Shown one piece after another: positions 1 through 9,180 of a stretch of DNA of 58,489 nucleotides (position 1 is its first letter; every line of letters begins with the position of its first letter). The DNA lies in the NCBI GenBank assembly GCA_964395765.1, contig CAYNCU010000002.1:1-58489 (forward strand), given 5' to 3'. The DNA comes from DATDPY01 sp964395765 (GTDB lineage Bacteria > Bacteroidota > Bacteroidia > Cytophagales > Cyclobacteriaceae). The position numbers and the translations under genes were made by a program. Under the pieces are notes generated by a model. That model was not told the origin of the DNA. It was given only the letters and a program-made list of their open reading frames with translations, and ran no database searches.

Positions 1-70
1 GATCAATGATATTCGTTTATTTACTGAAAACGATGTAAGATTCCTGAGGCAGTTCAGAGGAGCCTATTAG
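1..70 (+). CDS. C-terminal tail of a gene cut by the left edge
   Basis: Frame 2 is open from the window edge to a TAG at 68-70 and encodes 22 residues ending in FLRQFRGAY. The run has normal codon use and no alternative frame is open as cleanly. Too little remains to name the family. It is probably the 3' end of a plus-strand gene that lies mostly outside the window; chance openness over 22 codons cannot be excluded. Confidence 0.4.
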   Translation, partial: INDIRLFTENDVRFLRQFRGAY

Positions 71-345
71 TATTTCAATGCTATTTGATAAATCATAATA
101 AACCCGGTTTATTTTACTATAACGGATAATTAAATTCCAATATTCCAATATCAAATTACTATAAAATACCAACAATGACCCAATCGATAAAATTGATATA
201 ATTGCAATCTTTCGATCATTAAGCAGCCTACGGATTTCCGGGTTTGATTATTGAATTATTGGTAATTGGATATTATCAGGTTTACAGTAGATCCGTAAAA
301 GGTGTGGATTGAAATTTGAGGCTTGTAATTTCAGTAGCATATTTT
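71..345. other. intergenic region, nothing recognised
   Basis: About 275 bases of AT-rich sequence between the partial gene and the small lipoprotein gene. I see no ORF, tRNA, strong hairpin or TAnnTTTG promoter motif close to the downstream start. Confidence 0.5.
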
Positions 346-774
346 ATGAAACTTTTTCAAATAATTTATATTGCTTTGATTTTGTCTCTGGGTTTCGCAG
401 GTTGTAAGGATACACAACCCATGGATGATATTCCGCGAGTCTACGTTTATGAACAAATTAATCTGAATGACTTCAGGTATAATGCATTAAACCTCGTCGG
501 TGGATTTGCCTATATTCCCGGAGGCGTACGGGGTATTATACTTTACAGAAAATCATCCAATCAATATCTCGCTTTTGAAAGAGATTGCCCGTATCAGCCC
601 CTGGATTCGTGCGCTCTCGTTTCAGTCGATTCGTCGACCTTATTCATGATTGATACCTGTTGTTCAAGCGAGTTCGATTTTGATGGTAATCCTATAGCCG
701 GTCCTGCAAGATTTCCAATGCTTCAATACAGCATTTATAAAAATGGAAATTTTTTAACAATAAGCAGTGAATAA
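346..774 (+). CDS. small lipoprotein with a degenerate Rieske-like domain
   Basis: 142 aa. I chose the ATG at 346 rather than an upstream TTG at 316, because it puts a clean signal peptide (hydrophobic core then LGFAGC) at the N terminus; Cys19 would be lipidated. The C-terminal half resembles the cluster-binding region of Rieske [2Fe-2S] proteins: CPYQPLDSC, then DTCCSSEF, then a GPA..P..Y stretch. In true Rieske proteins the ligands are CxH and CxxH; here the histidine positions read Tyr (CPY) and Ser (CCSS). The fold may be kept while normal cluster binding is lost, and the four cysteines could instead form disulfides in the periplasm. It stands alone, with no obvious operon partner. The Rieske assignment comes from motif spacing only. 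Confidence 0.7.
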   Translation: MKLFQIIYIALILSLGFAGCKDTQPMDDIPRVYVYEQINLNDFRYNALNLVGGFAYIPGGVRGIILYRKSSNQYLAFERDCPYQPLDSCALVSVDSSTLFMIDTCCSSEFDFDGNPIAGPARFPMLQYSIYKNGNFLTISSE

Positions 775-836
775 CCTTATTGCCAATGAAAGAACTTTTA
801 AGCGGATTAAAATTAATGGGCTTTTTTTAATTCTTT

Positions 837-2423
837 TTACTTTTCTTCAAGGTATTCTTCTTCCGTATTGATGTCCCAAATATTATTTTTTGATTTTTTA
901 CCGGATATGATATTGTTTACCGCCGTCATGGCGGTTAACATTGAATGATCCTGGTTATTATATTTATGCATTCCATTTCTGCCTATTAAAAATAAATTTT
1001 CAAGTTGATCAGTAAAATCACGAATGACATTAAATTTTGAATAGGTTCCATAATAGGCAGGATATGTTTTTGGCATTCTTATAATTACACTATCAATCAC
1101 TTCTTTTTTATCTATAATTTTAATGTTATTCAATTCATTTATGGCATATTGAATAAAATCATTATCGGATCGGCTCCAGAGCTCATCGTCTTTATTGCAA
1201 TAATATTCCAAACCGATCCAAACATTATTATTATCAGCAACCATATAAGGAGACCAATTATTAAATATCTGTAACCTCCCTACCTTAACTTTTTTTTCCT
1301 GTATATAAATCCAATTATCGGGGATGAGGTTATTTAAAGTGGGAATTTTTGTTTCATTTTTAATTTTTAGTTTATTCAGTAATAAACCAACCGTAATAAA
1401 GTCACGATATTTCAATCCATCACTTATTTTTATTATAGAATCAGGGGCCTGTGGATTCATCGTTTTAATTAAATCCTTAATAGGCATTGAGGATAAAAAA
1501 TAATCCCCTATAATTTCTTTAGTAATATTTGTATCAAAGTTTAAATAATGGACAGAGTACACGTTATTTTCTTTTATATTAATTGCTGTTATCTCTGAAT
1601 TCCTAAGTATTTCACCTCCTTTTTCTTTAACCAGGTCAGCCACAGTTTCCCACATCTGACCCGGGCCGAGTTTTGGATACATAAATTGTTCAATTAGACT
1701 CGTATCTGTCTTTTTTTGTTTTAAAGATGAATCCTTTTTAAAAATCGATCTGACGGCATGCATGACGGCTTTAACTATTGATAATTCTTTTATTCTCTGT
1801 GAACCCCAGTCTGATGGTATTTCTGAACAAGGCACACCCCATACCTTTTCAGTATAATCCTTAAAAAATGTTTTATAAAGTTCTCTTCCAAACCGGCTGA
1901 TTAAAAAATCTTCTAAATTATTAATCTTTTTTATTGGAAATATTTTAACCAGAAAATAAGTCCATCCAATTTTTATTATTCTTATTATTCCCAGTTGCAG
2001 AAGGGTTTTTTTATTTAAAGTAATAGGATAGTCAAAAAATTTTCCTAAAAAGAAAATGCGGGACAATCGGTTACGGATCAACATTACCTTATCGGTTTTT
2101 TCGGGATCAGGCCCATTCGGAGAGAGCTTAGCTTTTGTGCTTTTGCGATGGTATTGAAGGTTTAATAATATATCATCTTTCGAATTTGACCCCTGGAGAG
2201 GTAGAATTTCCAACCACCATTGCATTACTCTATCTGACTTAGAAAAAAATCGATGGCCACCAATATCTATTCGATTTCCATGATGAACAACGGTTTTTGA
2301 TATACCTCCAATATCCTTCGATTTTTCAATAATTACGGGATGAATATCGGTATTTTTAATTAGTTCATAGGCAGCAGTCAAACCAGCTGGTCCTGCGCCG
2401 ATGATGATTGCTTTTTTTTGCAA
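837..2423 (-). CDS. NAD(P)/FAD-dependent oxidoreductase (amine oxidase / HemY-like superfamily)
   Basis: 528 aa. The N terminus holds the dinucleotide-binding motif GAGPAGL at residues 9-15, and an acidic residue ends strand 2 (IIEKS, Glu33) to bind the FAD ribose. [10 protein letters not shown] follows at 55-64. The C terminus has [16 protein letters not shown], the usual closing FAD contact of this superfamily. YTEKVWGVP at 190-198 is typical of the bacterial subgroup related to protoporphyrinogen oxidase and UDP-galactopyranose mutase, often found with polysaccharide genes; the substrate is unknown. Length fits the family. It lies 175-210 bases downstream of moxR on the same strand and is probably a separate unit. 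No signal peptide, so likely cytoplasmic. Confidence 0.8.
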   Translation of the reverse strand: MQKKAIIIGAGPAGLTAAYELIKNTDIHPVIIEKSKDIGGISKTVVHHGNRIDIGGHRFFSKSDRVMQWWLEILPLQGSNSKDDILLNLQYHRKSTKAKLSPNGPDPEKTDKVMLIRNRLSRIFFLGKFFDYPITLNKKTLLQLGIIRIIKIGWTYFLVKIFPIKKINNLEDFLISRFGRELYKTFFKDYTEKVWGVPCSEIPSDWGSQRIKELSIVKAVMHAVRSIFKKDSSLKQKKTDTSLIEQFMYPKLGPGQMWETVADLVKEKGGEILRNSEITAINIKENNVYSVHYLNFDTNITKEIIGDYFLSSMPIKDLIKTMNPQAPDSIIKISDGLKYRDFITVGLLLNKLKIKNETKIPTLNNLIPDNWIYIQEKKVKVGRLQIFNNWSPYMVADNNNVWIGLEYYCNKDDELWSRSDNDFIQYAINELNNIKIIDKKEVIDSVIIRMPKTYPAYYGTYSKFNVIRDFTDQLENLFLIGRNGMHKYNNQDHSMLTAMTAVNNIISGKKSKNNIWDINTEEEYLEEK

Positions 2424-2632
2424 AAGGGAAATACTTTATAATTAAATAATGATTTATTTTCTAAAAAATCCATTAATGAATGTTCTTTAATAAAATTTCT
2501 CTGAAATTAAAAAATTAATAACAATTACATTTACATCTAAAATTTTTGTTGAGCGCAACTTAATCAAATCACTGTTTTTCAATTAACAGGTTGAAGATTA
2601 GTATGCCTCTGGCCTGGCGAATTTTGAAAAAT

Positions 2633-3598
2633 TTACAGCAAGTCTTCTATAATCTTATCCACTGTAACCACTTCCGCTTCCGCTTTGAAATTCCTGAGTA
2701 AGCGGTGACGCATTGTAGGTTTGGCTATTTCCGTTACATCTTCAATGTCAGGAGAATATTTTCCTTTGAGCAGGGAATTGCATTTTGCCGCCGTTACCAG
2801 GAATTGTGAGGCCCTGGGACCTGCCCCCCATTCCAGGTATTCTTCTGAAATTTTCGCCCCGTTTTCTGTGCGAGGTCTGGATTTATGGACCAGGTTAACG
2901 GCGTATTCGATAACATTGTCTGTTACCGGTATCTTTTTGATCAATTGCTGAAAGGTAAGGATTTCATCCCTTCCCATGACTTTTTCTACAGTGGCTGAAT
3001 TAAAGGATGTTGTTGATTTGACAATCTGTACCTCATCTTTAAATGATGGATAATCCAACAGGATATTGAACATGAACCGGTCAAGCTGGGCTTCCGGCAG
3101 AGGATAAGTCCCTTCCTGCTCGATTGGATTCTGTGTGGCCAGCACGAAAAACGGACGCTCCAGCTTATTCAATTTACCGGCAATGGTTACAGAATATTCC
3201 TGCATGGATTCAAGTAAGGCAGCCTGGGTTTTCGGCGGGGTTCTATTGATTTCATCGGCCAGAATGATATTGGCAAAAATGGGACCCCTGATAAATTGAA
3301 AATTACGGTTTATATCAAGTGTTTCGGATCCCAGTATGTCGGAAGGCATCAGGTCCGGGGTAAATTGTATGCGGCTGAAACTAAGATCCAGCGCCTCGGA
3401 AATAGTTTTAATGAGCAGCGTTTTCGCAAGGCCGGGGACGCCAATCAACAGGCTGTGTCCCTGGCAAAAAATTGAAATAAGGACAAGGCGTACTACCTCC
3501 TCCTGCCCGATGATTACCTTTGAAATCTCCTTGCTCAGATTTTCGTAAGATGCATGCAGGGTGTCAACCGCTTCGACTTCGTTTTTGAATTCTTTCAT
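2633..3598 (-). CDS. MoxR-family AAA+ ATPase
   Basis: 321 aa from the ATG at 3598. That start overlaps the TGA of the upstream surA reading frame as ATGA, which argues for translational coupling and against the ATG five codons upstream (3613). Counting from 3598, Walker A is GVPGLAKT at 53-60 and Walker B is ILADEINR at about 113-120; the sensor segment LATQNPIEQEGTYPLPEAQ and a C-terminal lid follow. MoxR ATPases act as chaperones that mature or activate partner proteins, usually encoded next to DUF58 and von Willebrand factor A proteins. Neither partner follows here: the next gene is an oxidoreductase. In this locus the ATPase is tied to periplasmic folding factors instead. Confidence 0.92.
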   Translation of the reverse strand: MKEFKNEVEAVDTLHASYENLSKEISKVIIGQEEVVRLVLISIFCQGHSLLIGVPGLAKTLLIKTISEALDLSFSRIQFTPDLMPSDILGSETLDINRNFQFIRGPIFANIILADEINRTPPKTQAALLESMQEYSVTIAGKLNKLERPFFVLATQNPIEQEGTYPLPEAQLDRFMFNILLDYPSFKDEVQIVKSTTSFNSATVEKVMGRDEILTFQQLIKKIPVTDNVIEYAVNLVHKSRPRTENGAKISEEYLEWGAGPRASQFLVTAAKCNSLLKGKYSPDIEDVTEIAKPTMRHRLLRNFKAEAEVVTVDKIIEDLL

Positions 3599-3954
3599 TC
3601 TAGTATGTGGCAATGTTTATATTTGTCGTCGATATGAATGTATACATCCTGTTTTGCATCGTCAAACCAATTCTGTAAAATTTGTTGTTTTTTTTCATTA
3701 AGAGCTGCAATCTGAATCTTTTGATAATCTTCCTTCAAATTGGCCTGATGAGGTTTGACTTTCGATTTGTAATATAAAATTCTTACTGCTTCTTTTCCAT
3801 CTTTCATCCGGTAATGCATGGGTTTGGAAATTTCACCTACTTTCATGGTATCAATCGTAAAAAATACAACCGGGTCAAGGTCCTCAACAGAAATTCTGGC
3901 CGAGCCATTACTGTCAAATATAAAACCGCCGTTCCCTGAAGTTTCCTGGTCATA
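3595..3954 (-). pseudogene. 3' part of surA beyond an in-frame stop (second parvulin domain remnant)
   Basis: Reading on in the same frame past the TAA at 3955-3957 gives 119 codons up to the TGA at 3595. The translation continues the second parvulin domain without a break: YDQETSGNGGFIF follows the stop, then VGEISKPMHYRMKDG and VRILYYKSK, and a helical tail ending in KYKHCHILE. Homologues usually have Y-S-D-D-x-E-T-x-G-N-G-G here, so the stop stands at the expected Ser codon and the next Asp is Tyr. No frameshift is needed. Translation could only restart at the ATG at 3846, giving an 83-aa fragment that is unlikely to fold. It is either a truncated gene, readthrough, or a sequence error. 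The ATGA coupling to moxR shows that this frame was once translated to its end. Confidence 0.8.
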
Positions 3955-5313
3955 TTAAAAATATTTGGCTGCTTTTTCAAATGGAATGGAATCATTCATG
4001 ATTAATGTCCGGATGCTATCAAGGAAATTCTCCGCATTTTTAAAATCGACCTGGGAAAAATCGGGTCGGATCAGAATGTGTCGGGTATTATATTCGTTTC
4101 CCCGGCGCTCAATAAGCTGGATGATATGATACCCGTATTCGGATTTAACCGGCATTGATATTTCTCCGGGTTTCAGGCGCATGGCTGCGGCTTCATATTC
4201 GGGAACCATCATTCCCCGGGAGGCAAATCCGAGATTTCCCCCGGCTTTGGCTGATCCCGGATCGTCCGAATATTCGGCTGCCAGTTTGGCAAAATCTTCG
4301 CCATTGGCAAAAAAACCGATAACCGACCAGTTGCCTGACAACAGATCAATGTCAATTGCGGTAGAATTCCTGGGAAAGGGAACCTCCTTCTTTAAAAAGA
4401 ACTTGGACGAGTTATTTATGTCCGCATTACTGAATTTCAGGCTGTCACGACCCAAACGGGTAATATTCCAGGTGTACTGAAAGGCATTGGCAGCAAAACT
4501 TATCTCGTTTAATTTAATAGTAAAATGAAGCTGCTGAGAATCAAAGATCCAGGTGCCTTTATATTCAGTTCCAGCCTGGTCAAAAATTGACAATTTTCCG
4601 TCTGGCGTTATTGTAACCTTCCATCCCGCATAGTCCTTGCTTATATCCCGCCCGTTCAGAATCCTGTTCCTGAGGCTAAGTGCCAGCTGTCTTGCTTTTT
4701 CCTGCTGTCCTTCCCCCGCTTTCGGGATTTTAACAATCTGACCTACCTCTACCTCAGTTGATAAATACGGTAAACTGTCTTTGGGTATATTGTTGAAAAA
4801 TTTCTTAACCTCGGTGGGCGTAACGTTAATATCTGATGTGATATTATCTTCCATTTTCTGGCCAATCAATTGTTCTTTGATCTGGTCGAATAATTCAGCT
4901 TTAAAATCATCTACCGATTTCCCGTAATATTTTTCTAGTTTTTCTTCGGAGCCGATTTGTGAAATGATAACCTGCATTCGCTGATCCAGATTTGATTTCA
5001 CATCGGCATCGTCAACTGTGACCGAATCGATATCAGCCTTGGCAACCAGTAATTTATTCATAATCAGGGTCTGCAGAATACCACATTTAGCATCTTCTCC
5101 GCCCTTCTGGCCCTGGGAAACATATTGTAAGTAAGCCTTATCAAGATCAGATTTAAGAACAATATAATTATCTACTTTGGCAATTATGTCATCGATAACC
5201 TGCCCCCCGCCATATTGTGACATAGCCCGTATGTTAAATAGCAATAACAGGGATAATACCAGGCTACTTGGTCTGATAAATTTCAAAATCATTATTTTTT
5301 TCAGCCCTTTCAT
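3955..5313 (-). CDS. surA: SurA-type peptidylprolyl isomerase, truncated by a stop and carrying a lipocalin-like insertion
   Basis: 452 aa to the stop. An N-terminal signal (hydrophobic 15-30) is followed by a SurA_N chaperone domain (about 36-190) and a first parvulin domain that begins [13 protein letters not shown] at 188-200. After RNRILNG (215-221) the parvulin sequence is broken by about 117 residues (222-338). It resumes exactly as [17 protein letters not shown] and ends [12 protein letters not shown] near 404. The second parvulin domain starts [10 protein letters not shown] (410) and is cut at KYF by TAA. The inserted segment looks like a permuted Bacteroidota lipocalin-like domain (see its own entry). 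Start could also be the ATG at 5292. The first codons overlap the upstream gene by 30-50 bases, so the three chaperone genes form one operon. SurA delivers outer-membrane proteins across the periplasm; whether this copy works is uncertain. Confidence 0.85.
   Translation of the reverse strand: MKGLKKIMILKFIRPSSLVLSLLLLFNIRAMSQYGGGQVIDDIIAKVDNYIVLKSDLDKAYLQYVSQGQKGGEDAKCGILQTLIMNKLLVAKADIDSVTVDDADVKSNLDQRMQVIISQIGSEEKLEKYYGKSVDDFKAELFDQIKEQLIGQKMEDNITSDINVTPTEVKKFFNNIPKDSLPYLSTEVEVGQIVKIPKAGEGQQEKARQLALSLRNRILNGRDISKDYAGWKVTITPDGKLSIFDQAGTEYKGTWIFDSQQLHFTIKLNEISFAANAFQYTWNITRLGRDSLKFSNADINNSSKFFLKKEVPFPRNSTAIDIDLLSGNWSVIGFFANGEDFAKLAAEYSDDPGSAKAGGNLGFASRGMMVPEYEAAAMRLKPGEISMPVKSEYGYHIIQLIERRGNEYNTRHILIRPDFSQVDFKNAENFLDSIRTLIMNDSIPFEKAAKYF
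4300..4650 (-). other. lipocalin-like segment inserted in the first parvulin domain of SurA
   Basis: Codons 222-338 do not belong to the parvulin fold. They contain [33 protein letters not shown] and [15 protein letters not shown], then a linker, then [15 protein letters not shown]. Secreted lipocalin-like proteins of Bacteroidota normally start with an L-x-G-x-W-x-V strand and continue G-W-x-V-x-I-x-x-D-G and Y-x-G-T-W. Here the first strand lies at the C-terminal end of the insert, so the order is circularly permuted. The two junctions read NGRDISK and NGEDFAK, so a short imperfect repeat flanks the insert (aacgggcgggat against aatggcgaagat, 7 of 12 identical). The reading frame is kept across both junctions. 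Family assignment is by eye. Confidence 0.65.
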
Positions 5314-6187
5314 AAATTTTATCTTCTAATTCTTTTGCTAATGCAACCTTCCTTTTATTGATTATGATTTTCTTAATATCATCCTTTACCCATTCCAAGG
5401 GGGCAATTTCGTTCGATATTTTATAATCATTTATTCTCAAAGCATAAAAGTAGGTATCGTCATTCGTTTCATAATATTTATGATTCATAATAAAATGAAT
5501 CTTATTTTCAATCGAGGATAGCGGTGTATTCTTTATTATTTCATCAAAATTAATCCAGGTGGAATCAAGATAATAAGTCGTTGCATATTGATAACAGTAG
5601 GATTGAAGATCTTCCAGATCCTTTTTATTATCGGATTGCATCCAATTTTGTAACTGATTGATTCTCGGTGCTGCTTTAGGAACTTTTATATATTTACATT
5701 TTACTATGGAAAGTCTTAGGGGGAAATTATCTTTATTCACATTATAATAATCTTCAATTTCATCCTCGGAGACATTTTCATTCAGGTTATTTTTAATATA
5801 TAACGACTGATATTCATGAATCAATAAGGCATACCGGTAATCCAATACCTTTCTTTCCATTTCCGCCTCATCAATATTTAATTTTTCAGTTGCTTCCGCA
5901 ATGACCAATTGTTTATTTATCCAGTTATGAACATACCTGGAAATAATATTAATGCTGTCTGATTTGGAAGTATTCGGGGGAATTAAACCTTCCAGGTCCT
6001 TATAATATAAATAGGTATTATGGGCACGTGCGATCGGCCGGTTTAATAGATCAGCGGCACTTCCCTGGCTGTTATGATTTTTAATATTAAAAAGATCACA
6101 GGATTCCAGTAATACTGCCAGGATAAGAAACAGCAGAGCGTTAAGTTTCAAATTTGTGATATATTTCTCGTAAAACTTTTTTATCAA
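5264..6187 (-). CDS. SurA/PpiC-related periplasmic lipoprotein (no clear parvulin catalytic domain)
   Basis: 307 aa. Signal peptide with lipobox VLLESC (lipid Cys30). The body is helical and charged, with [16 protein letters not shown] and [17 protein letters not shown], the pattern of SurA/PpiC N-terminal chaperone regions. The expected parvulin landmarks (HIL, GGDLG, GYHI) are missing or very degenerate, so it is probably a chaperone-like relative without isomerase activity. It overlaps the preceding gene by 47 bases and the following surA by about 50 bases, so all three are co-translated. Likely anchored in the periplasm, acting with its neighbours in outer-membrane protein folding. The exact family name is uncertain. 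Confidence 0.75.
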   Translation of the reverse strand: MIKKFYEKYITNLKLNALLFLILAVLLESCDLFNIKNHNSQGSAADLLNRPIARAHNTYLYYKDLEGLIPPNTSKSDSINIISRYVHNWINKQLVIAEATEKLNIDEAEMERKVLDYRYALLIHEYQSLYIKNNLNENVSEDEIEDYYNVNKDNFPLRLSIVKCKYIKVPKAAPRINQLQNWMQSDNKKDLEDLQSYCYQYATTYYLDSTWINFDEIIKNTPLSSIENKIHFIMNHKYYETNDDTYFYALRINDYKISNEIAPLEWVKDDIKKIIINKRKVALAKELEDKIYERAEKNNDFEIYQTK

Positions 6188-8351
6188 CTTTTACAGGGTA
6201 TTTCTTTTTTAAATCATCAAGCCATTCATTCTCCAGGTATTTCTGATAATCGGAGACAACAGAACCCCTGGCTTCCTCCAGTGTTTTTTCAGCCGGAGGA
6301 TTGATTTTATGAATGATAACATAGTATTCGGAATCTTCAAGGGATAAATAATAATTTCCTGTCTTCCAGTCAATCAGATTCAAAATTTTATTGGTTCCTT
6401 TTTCAAAATTCCCTGTGTCAATACGTAAAATTAACCCCGGATTGTCAGAATACAGGTTAATAAGTGCCTTTTTAGATTGGGAGACTACCTGAAATGACAG
6501 AGAATCGTTATTTCCGTTATTTAAATAAACGAATACCGGTTTATTGTATTGCTCTTCAGGTATTACCGTCTTTTTAAAGGAATCAATCGATGGATTATCA
6601 CCTTTTATAGTCAATAATAATGGATTTTTACTTTTTATGACCGAGTTATATAAACTATCGATCGCTTTGAGATCTGAGGCCCTCAAAGGGGTTTTAAACA
6701 TGAATACGTACCGTTCAACCGGGTAATAGGGTAGTTTCAGGAGATTAACAATTTCATTTAATACGGAAGTATCATTCGTCATTACGATGGTTGCGGCTGC
6801 TGTTTCATTGTGTTTATATTTTTCCCGATTACGGTTAAAATAATGTTCAAGACCCGTACTATCCTTGACTGCTTTATCCCACACCATGGAATCCATCAGG
6901 TCGAACATCAGGATACCTTCCTTGTATTCCTTTACCAACCATGGATATTCCGGATATTTATCAGCCAGATGCGATTTTTCATAATCCATGAGTTTCTTTT
7001 CCCTGAAGCCGGAATATAATTGATTCATATACGGCACAGGACTGATGGATTGCATCTGTCTTTCATTCTGTAAAATATAATTTATAAAATCACTGACATC
7101 AATAGCTTGATTATTAATATGTATTAATATTTTTTTCAGAAAATCGGCTTCACCGTTATATTTCCATTCACCCTTAACCAGGGAGTTGTCGGCAAGGTCA
7201 ATGCATTGCCTATAAATTTCGGTATCGAGAGAGTAATTGTTTTCCCTGGCCAGTTGATCGATGTACATTTTCTGGACCATCGAGTATCTTGCATCCTCTT
7301 TGACTCTTTCTCTCAATTCGGAATGAATATCATCATAAGTCCTGAATGGTTTTTTATCGATTAATTTAATAATATGCCAGCCATAGGGAGATTCAACAGG
7401 CGGATGAATATCACCGGGTTTTAACAGAGAAAATGCAGCTTCGGCAAAAGACGGAACCATTTTTCCGACACCGAAGGAAGGAAGGACACCACCATCATTT
7501 CTTGTATTATTATCGTCGGAATATTGAAGGCAAAGTTTATTCCAGTCTCCGCCATTCAATAATTGTGAATAAATATCTTCGGCCCGACGTTTTAACATGG
7601 ATGAATCAGCTTTTGTCATATCCCTGGTATAACGTAACATAATATGAGCGACCGTAACCGTCCCGGGATTAAGTTCTTTGTCAGTCACCTTAATAATATG
7701 ATATCCGAACTTCGTTTTAAAGGGTTTGGAAACAGAACCGACCGGGGTAGAATAGGCCATATTTTCAAAAGGTAAAACTAATTGTAAGGCCGTAAAAAAA
7801 CCGATATCACCCCCATTCATTGAGGCAGTAGGATCATCAGAATATTCTTTAGCCAGCTTATCAAAAGAGGCACCGTCCTTTGCCAGTTTATATATTTTTT
7901 CTATTTTATTATAGGCTTCCATGGTGTCCTCAGGGTCCGTAGGATTTTTTACCGTAATTAAGATGTGGGAAGCCCGGATTTCATATTTTAGCCGGTTATA
8001 TACCTGTTTAGTCAGACTGTCAAGCCATTTATCATTGGTAAGGTAGGAATCATCCAGCTGGTTTTTATAAACATTGAATTCCCGAGTAAAGGCAGTGGTT
8101 GTATCATATCCGCGGGCATAAGCATCGCGAACTTTCAACTTAAATTTGGTGTAAAGATCCAGGTAATCTTCAATATCCTTTTTCGTGATCTTTTTTTTAT
8201 TATAGTTATTTTTATTTAAGGCATAGAGGAATTCCGACTTTGAGATTTTCATGGTATCGACATTCATCAATATTTCCTTGGCAGGCATATTTTGAGCCAT
8301 GGTGCTGCCGAAGAAAAGACCCAATATCACAATCCCTACGATTGATTTCAT
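6141..8351 (-). CDS. periplasmic peptidylprolyl isomerase with two parvulin domains
   Basis: 736 aa from the ATG at 8351 (two codons inside a longer frame that opens at 8357). The signal peptide ends GSTMAQ. Parvulin domain 1 spans about residues 125-227 (ASHILITV, GGDIGFF, FGYHIIKV) and domain 2 about 233-336 (VAHIMLRY, DGGVLPSFG, YGWHIIKLID). The remaining 400 residues are a helical substrate-binding region ending in [12 protein letters not shown]. It is the first gene of the chaperone operon and overlaps the next by 47 bases. A TAnnTTTG-type -7 motif lies on the minus strand at 8383-8390, about 32 bases upstream. Likely role: folding of outer-membrane and secreted proteins. Confidence 0.9.
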   Translation of the reverse strand: MKSIVGIVILGLFFGSTMAQNMPAKEILMNVDTMKISKSEFLYALNKNNYNKKKITKKDIEDYLDLYTKFKLKVRDAYARGYDTTTAFTREFNVYKNQLDDSYLTNDKWLDSLTKQVYNRLKYEIRASHILITVKNPTDPEDTMEAYNKIEKIYKLAKDGASFDKLAKEYSDDPTASMNGGDIGFFTALQLVLPFENMAYSTPVGSVSKPFKTKFGYHIIKVTDKELNPGTVTVAHIMLRYTRDMTKADSSMLKRRAEDIYSQLLNGGDWNKLCLQYSDDNNTRNDGGVLPSFGVGKMVPSFAEAAFSLLKPGDIHPPVESPYGWHIIKLIDKKPFRTYDDIHSELRERVKEDARYSMVQKMYIDQLARENNYSLDTEIYRQCIDLADNSLVKGEWKYNGEADFLKKILIHINNQAIDVSDFINYILQNERQMQSISPVPYMNQLYSGFREKKLMDYEKSHLADKYPEYPWLVKEYKEGILMFDLMDSMVWDKAVKDSTGLEHYFNRNREKYKHNETAAATIVMTNDTSVLNEIVNLLKLPYYPVERYVFMFKTPLRASDLKAIDSLYNSVIKSKNPLLLTIKGDNPSIDSFKKTVIPEEQYNKPVFVYLNNGNNDSLSFQVVSQSKKALINLYSDNPGLILRIDTGNFEKGTNKILNLIDWKTGNYYLSLEDSEYYVIIHKINPPAEKTLEEARGSVVSDYQKYLENEWLDDLKKKYPVKVDKKVLREIYHKFET

Positions 8352-8382
8352 ATTCAATCAGATTTGAGGCTACAAGTCTATT

Positions 8383-8390
8383 CAAAATTA
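8383..8390 (-). promoter_or_regulatory. candidate -7 promoter element for the chaperone operon
   Basis: On the minus strand this reads TAATTTTG, matching the Bacteroidota -7 consensus TAnnTTTG. No TTTG is present about 20 bases further upstream, so only half of the promoter is supported. Confidence 0.4.
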
Positions 8391-8419
8391 GCTAATGTGA
8401 GGGCAGAATAGCTGAAAAA

Positions 8420-8842
8420 TCAATGAGGAGTATGGTTGAGGCTTTTATAAAGTTTATAAACCGTAAAATTGTTATCTTTATTAATCTCGATTTTATCGAT
8501 TATTTTTTTAACAAGATTGAGGCCAAGGCCTCCCTGCCGGCCCTCGGCTACTAATCTTTCCAGGGAAGGTTCTTTATAATCCAGAATATTAAAACTATTT
8601 CCTGTGTCCCTGATTTCAAATATTATATCATTGTTGGCAATAGATACATTGAGATCAAGATATTCTTTAGGGTTACAATTGTGGGAATGAACGATCAGGT
8701 TGGTACATATTTCATCGACCGCTAAAACCAGAAAATGAATATCCTCTTCGGAATTTATGTGTTTCTGCAATGTCTTACCTATGAAAGACCGAATCTTTCT
8801 TAACCTGCTCTTCTGGCAGGAAACCCTATACTTATATTGCAT
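8420..8842 (-). CDS. anti-sigma factor serine kinase, HATPase_c (RsbW/SpoIIAB type)
   Basis: 140 aa, a single GHKL ATPase domain. The N box is DEICTNLIVHSHN at 43-55 (Glu44, Asn47), the G1 box is EIRDTGNSF at 76-84 and the G2 box is GRQGGLGLNLVKK at 101-113. Proteins of this type bind a sigma factor or other target and phosphorylate a STAS partner. Its start overlaps the STAS gene's end by 11 bases, and the membrane phosphatase sits immediately before that, so a complete kinase-antagonist-phosphatase switch is encoded. No sigma-B-like factor lies nearby; in Bacteroidota such modules often have targets other than sigma factors. Confidence 0.9.
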   Translation of the reverse strand: MQYKYRVSCQKSRLRKIRSFIGKTLQKHINSEEDIHFLVLAVDEICTNLIVHSHNCNPKEYLDLNVSIANNDIIFEIRDTGNSFNILDYKEPSLERLVAEGRQGGLGLNLVKKIIDKIEINKDNNFTVYKLYKSLNHTPH

Positions 8843-9173
8843 TCAATAATTTATTTGCTTCCTCACTTGTTTCAACAATTTTAAGCAATTGATCAAGACC
8901 CAGGATCTGAAAAACATTTTTAACCTTATTGCTCATGCCGAATAAAACCATTTTGATTTTTTTTTCTTCCATATCATGAATATACGACATGAATACGCCG
9001 AGCCCTGCGGATGATATATAATCGAGTTTTTCACAATCGATCAGAATTTTTTTGCTTTCATTCATTGCCTTGCCCAGTTCGTTATCCAGGTGAATAGATG
9101 AACTGGCATCAATCTCACCGTCAATCCGGATAATCAGAATTTCGTTCTTTTTTTCTGCGTTAATAATAACCAT
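8832..9173 (-). CDS. STAS-domain anti-sigma factor antagonist (SpoIIAA/RsbV type)
   Basis: 113 aa, one STAS domain. DYISSAGLGVF at 51-61 is the phosphorylation loop. Aligned to SpoIIAA (DSSGLG with Ser58), the acceptor would be Ser55. In the switch, the kinase downstream phosphorylates this residue and the SpoIIE phosphatase upstream removes the phosphate; the unphosphorylated form titrates the kinase. Only 7 bases separate it from the phosphatase gene, and it overlaps the kinase gene by 11 bases. Confidence 0.92.
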   Translation of the reverse strand: MVIINAEKKNEILIIRIDGEIDASSSIHLDNELGKAMNESKKILIDCEKLDYISSAGLGVFMSYIHDMEEKKIKMVLFGMSNKVKNVFQILGLDQLLKIVETSEEANKLLNAI

Positions 9174-9180
9174 AATAAAA

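Noticed and set aside
3955..3957. Recoding of the surA stop as a special amino acid
   Set aside because: TAA is not a known selenocysteine or pyrrolysine codon, and no recoding element or special tRNA gene is visible nearby.
4300..4650. Insertion sequence or intein in surA
   Set aside because: There is no transposase, no terminal inverted repeat, and no intein splice residues (Cys/Ser start, HN end); the content looks like a folded domain.
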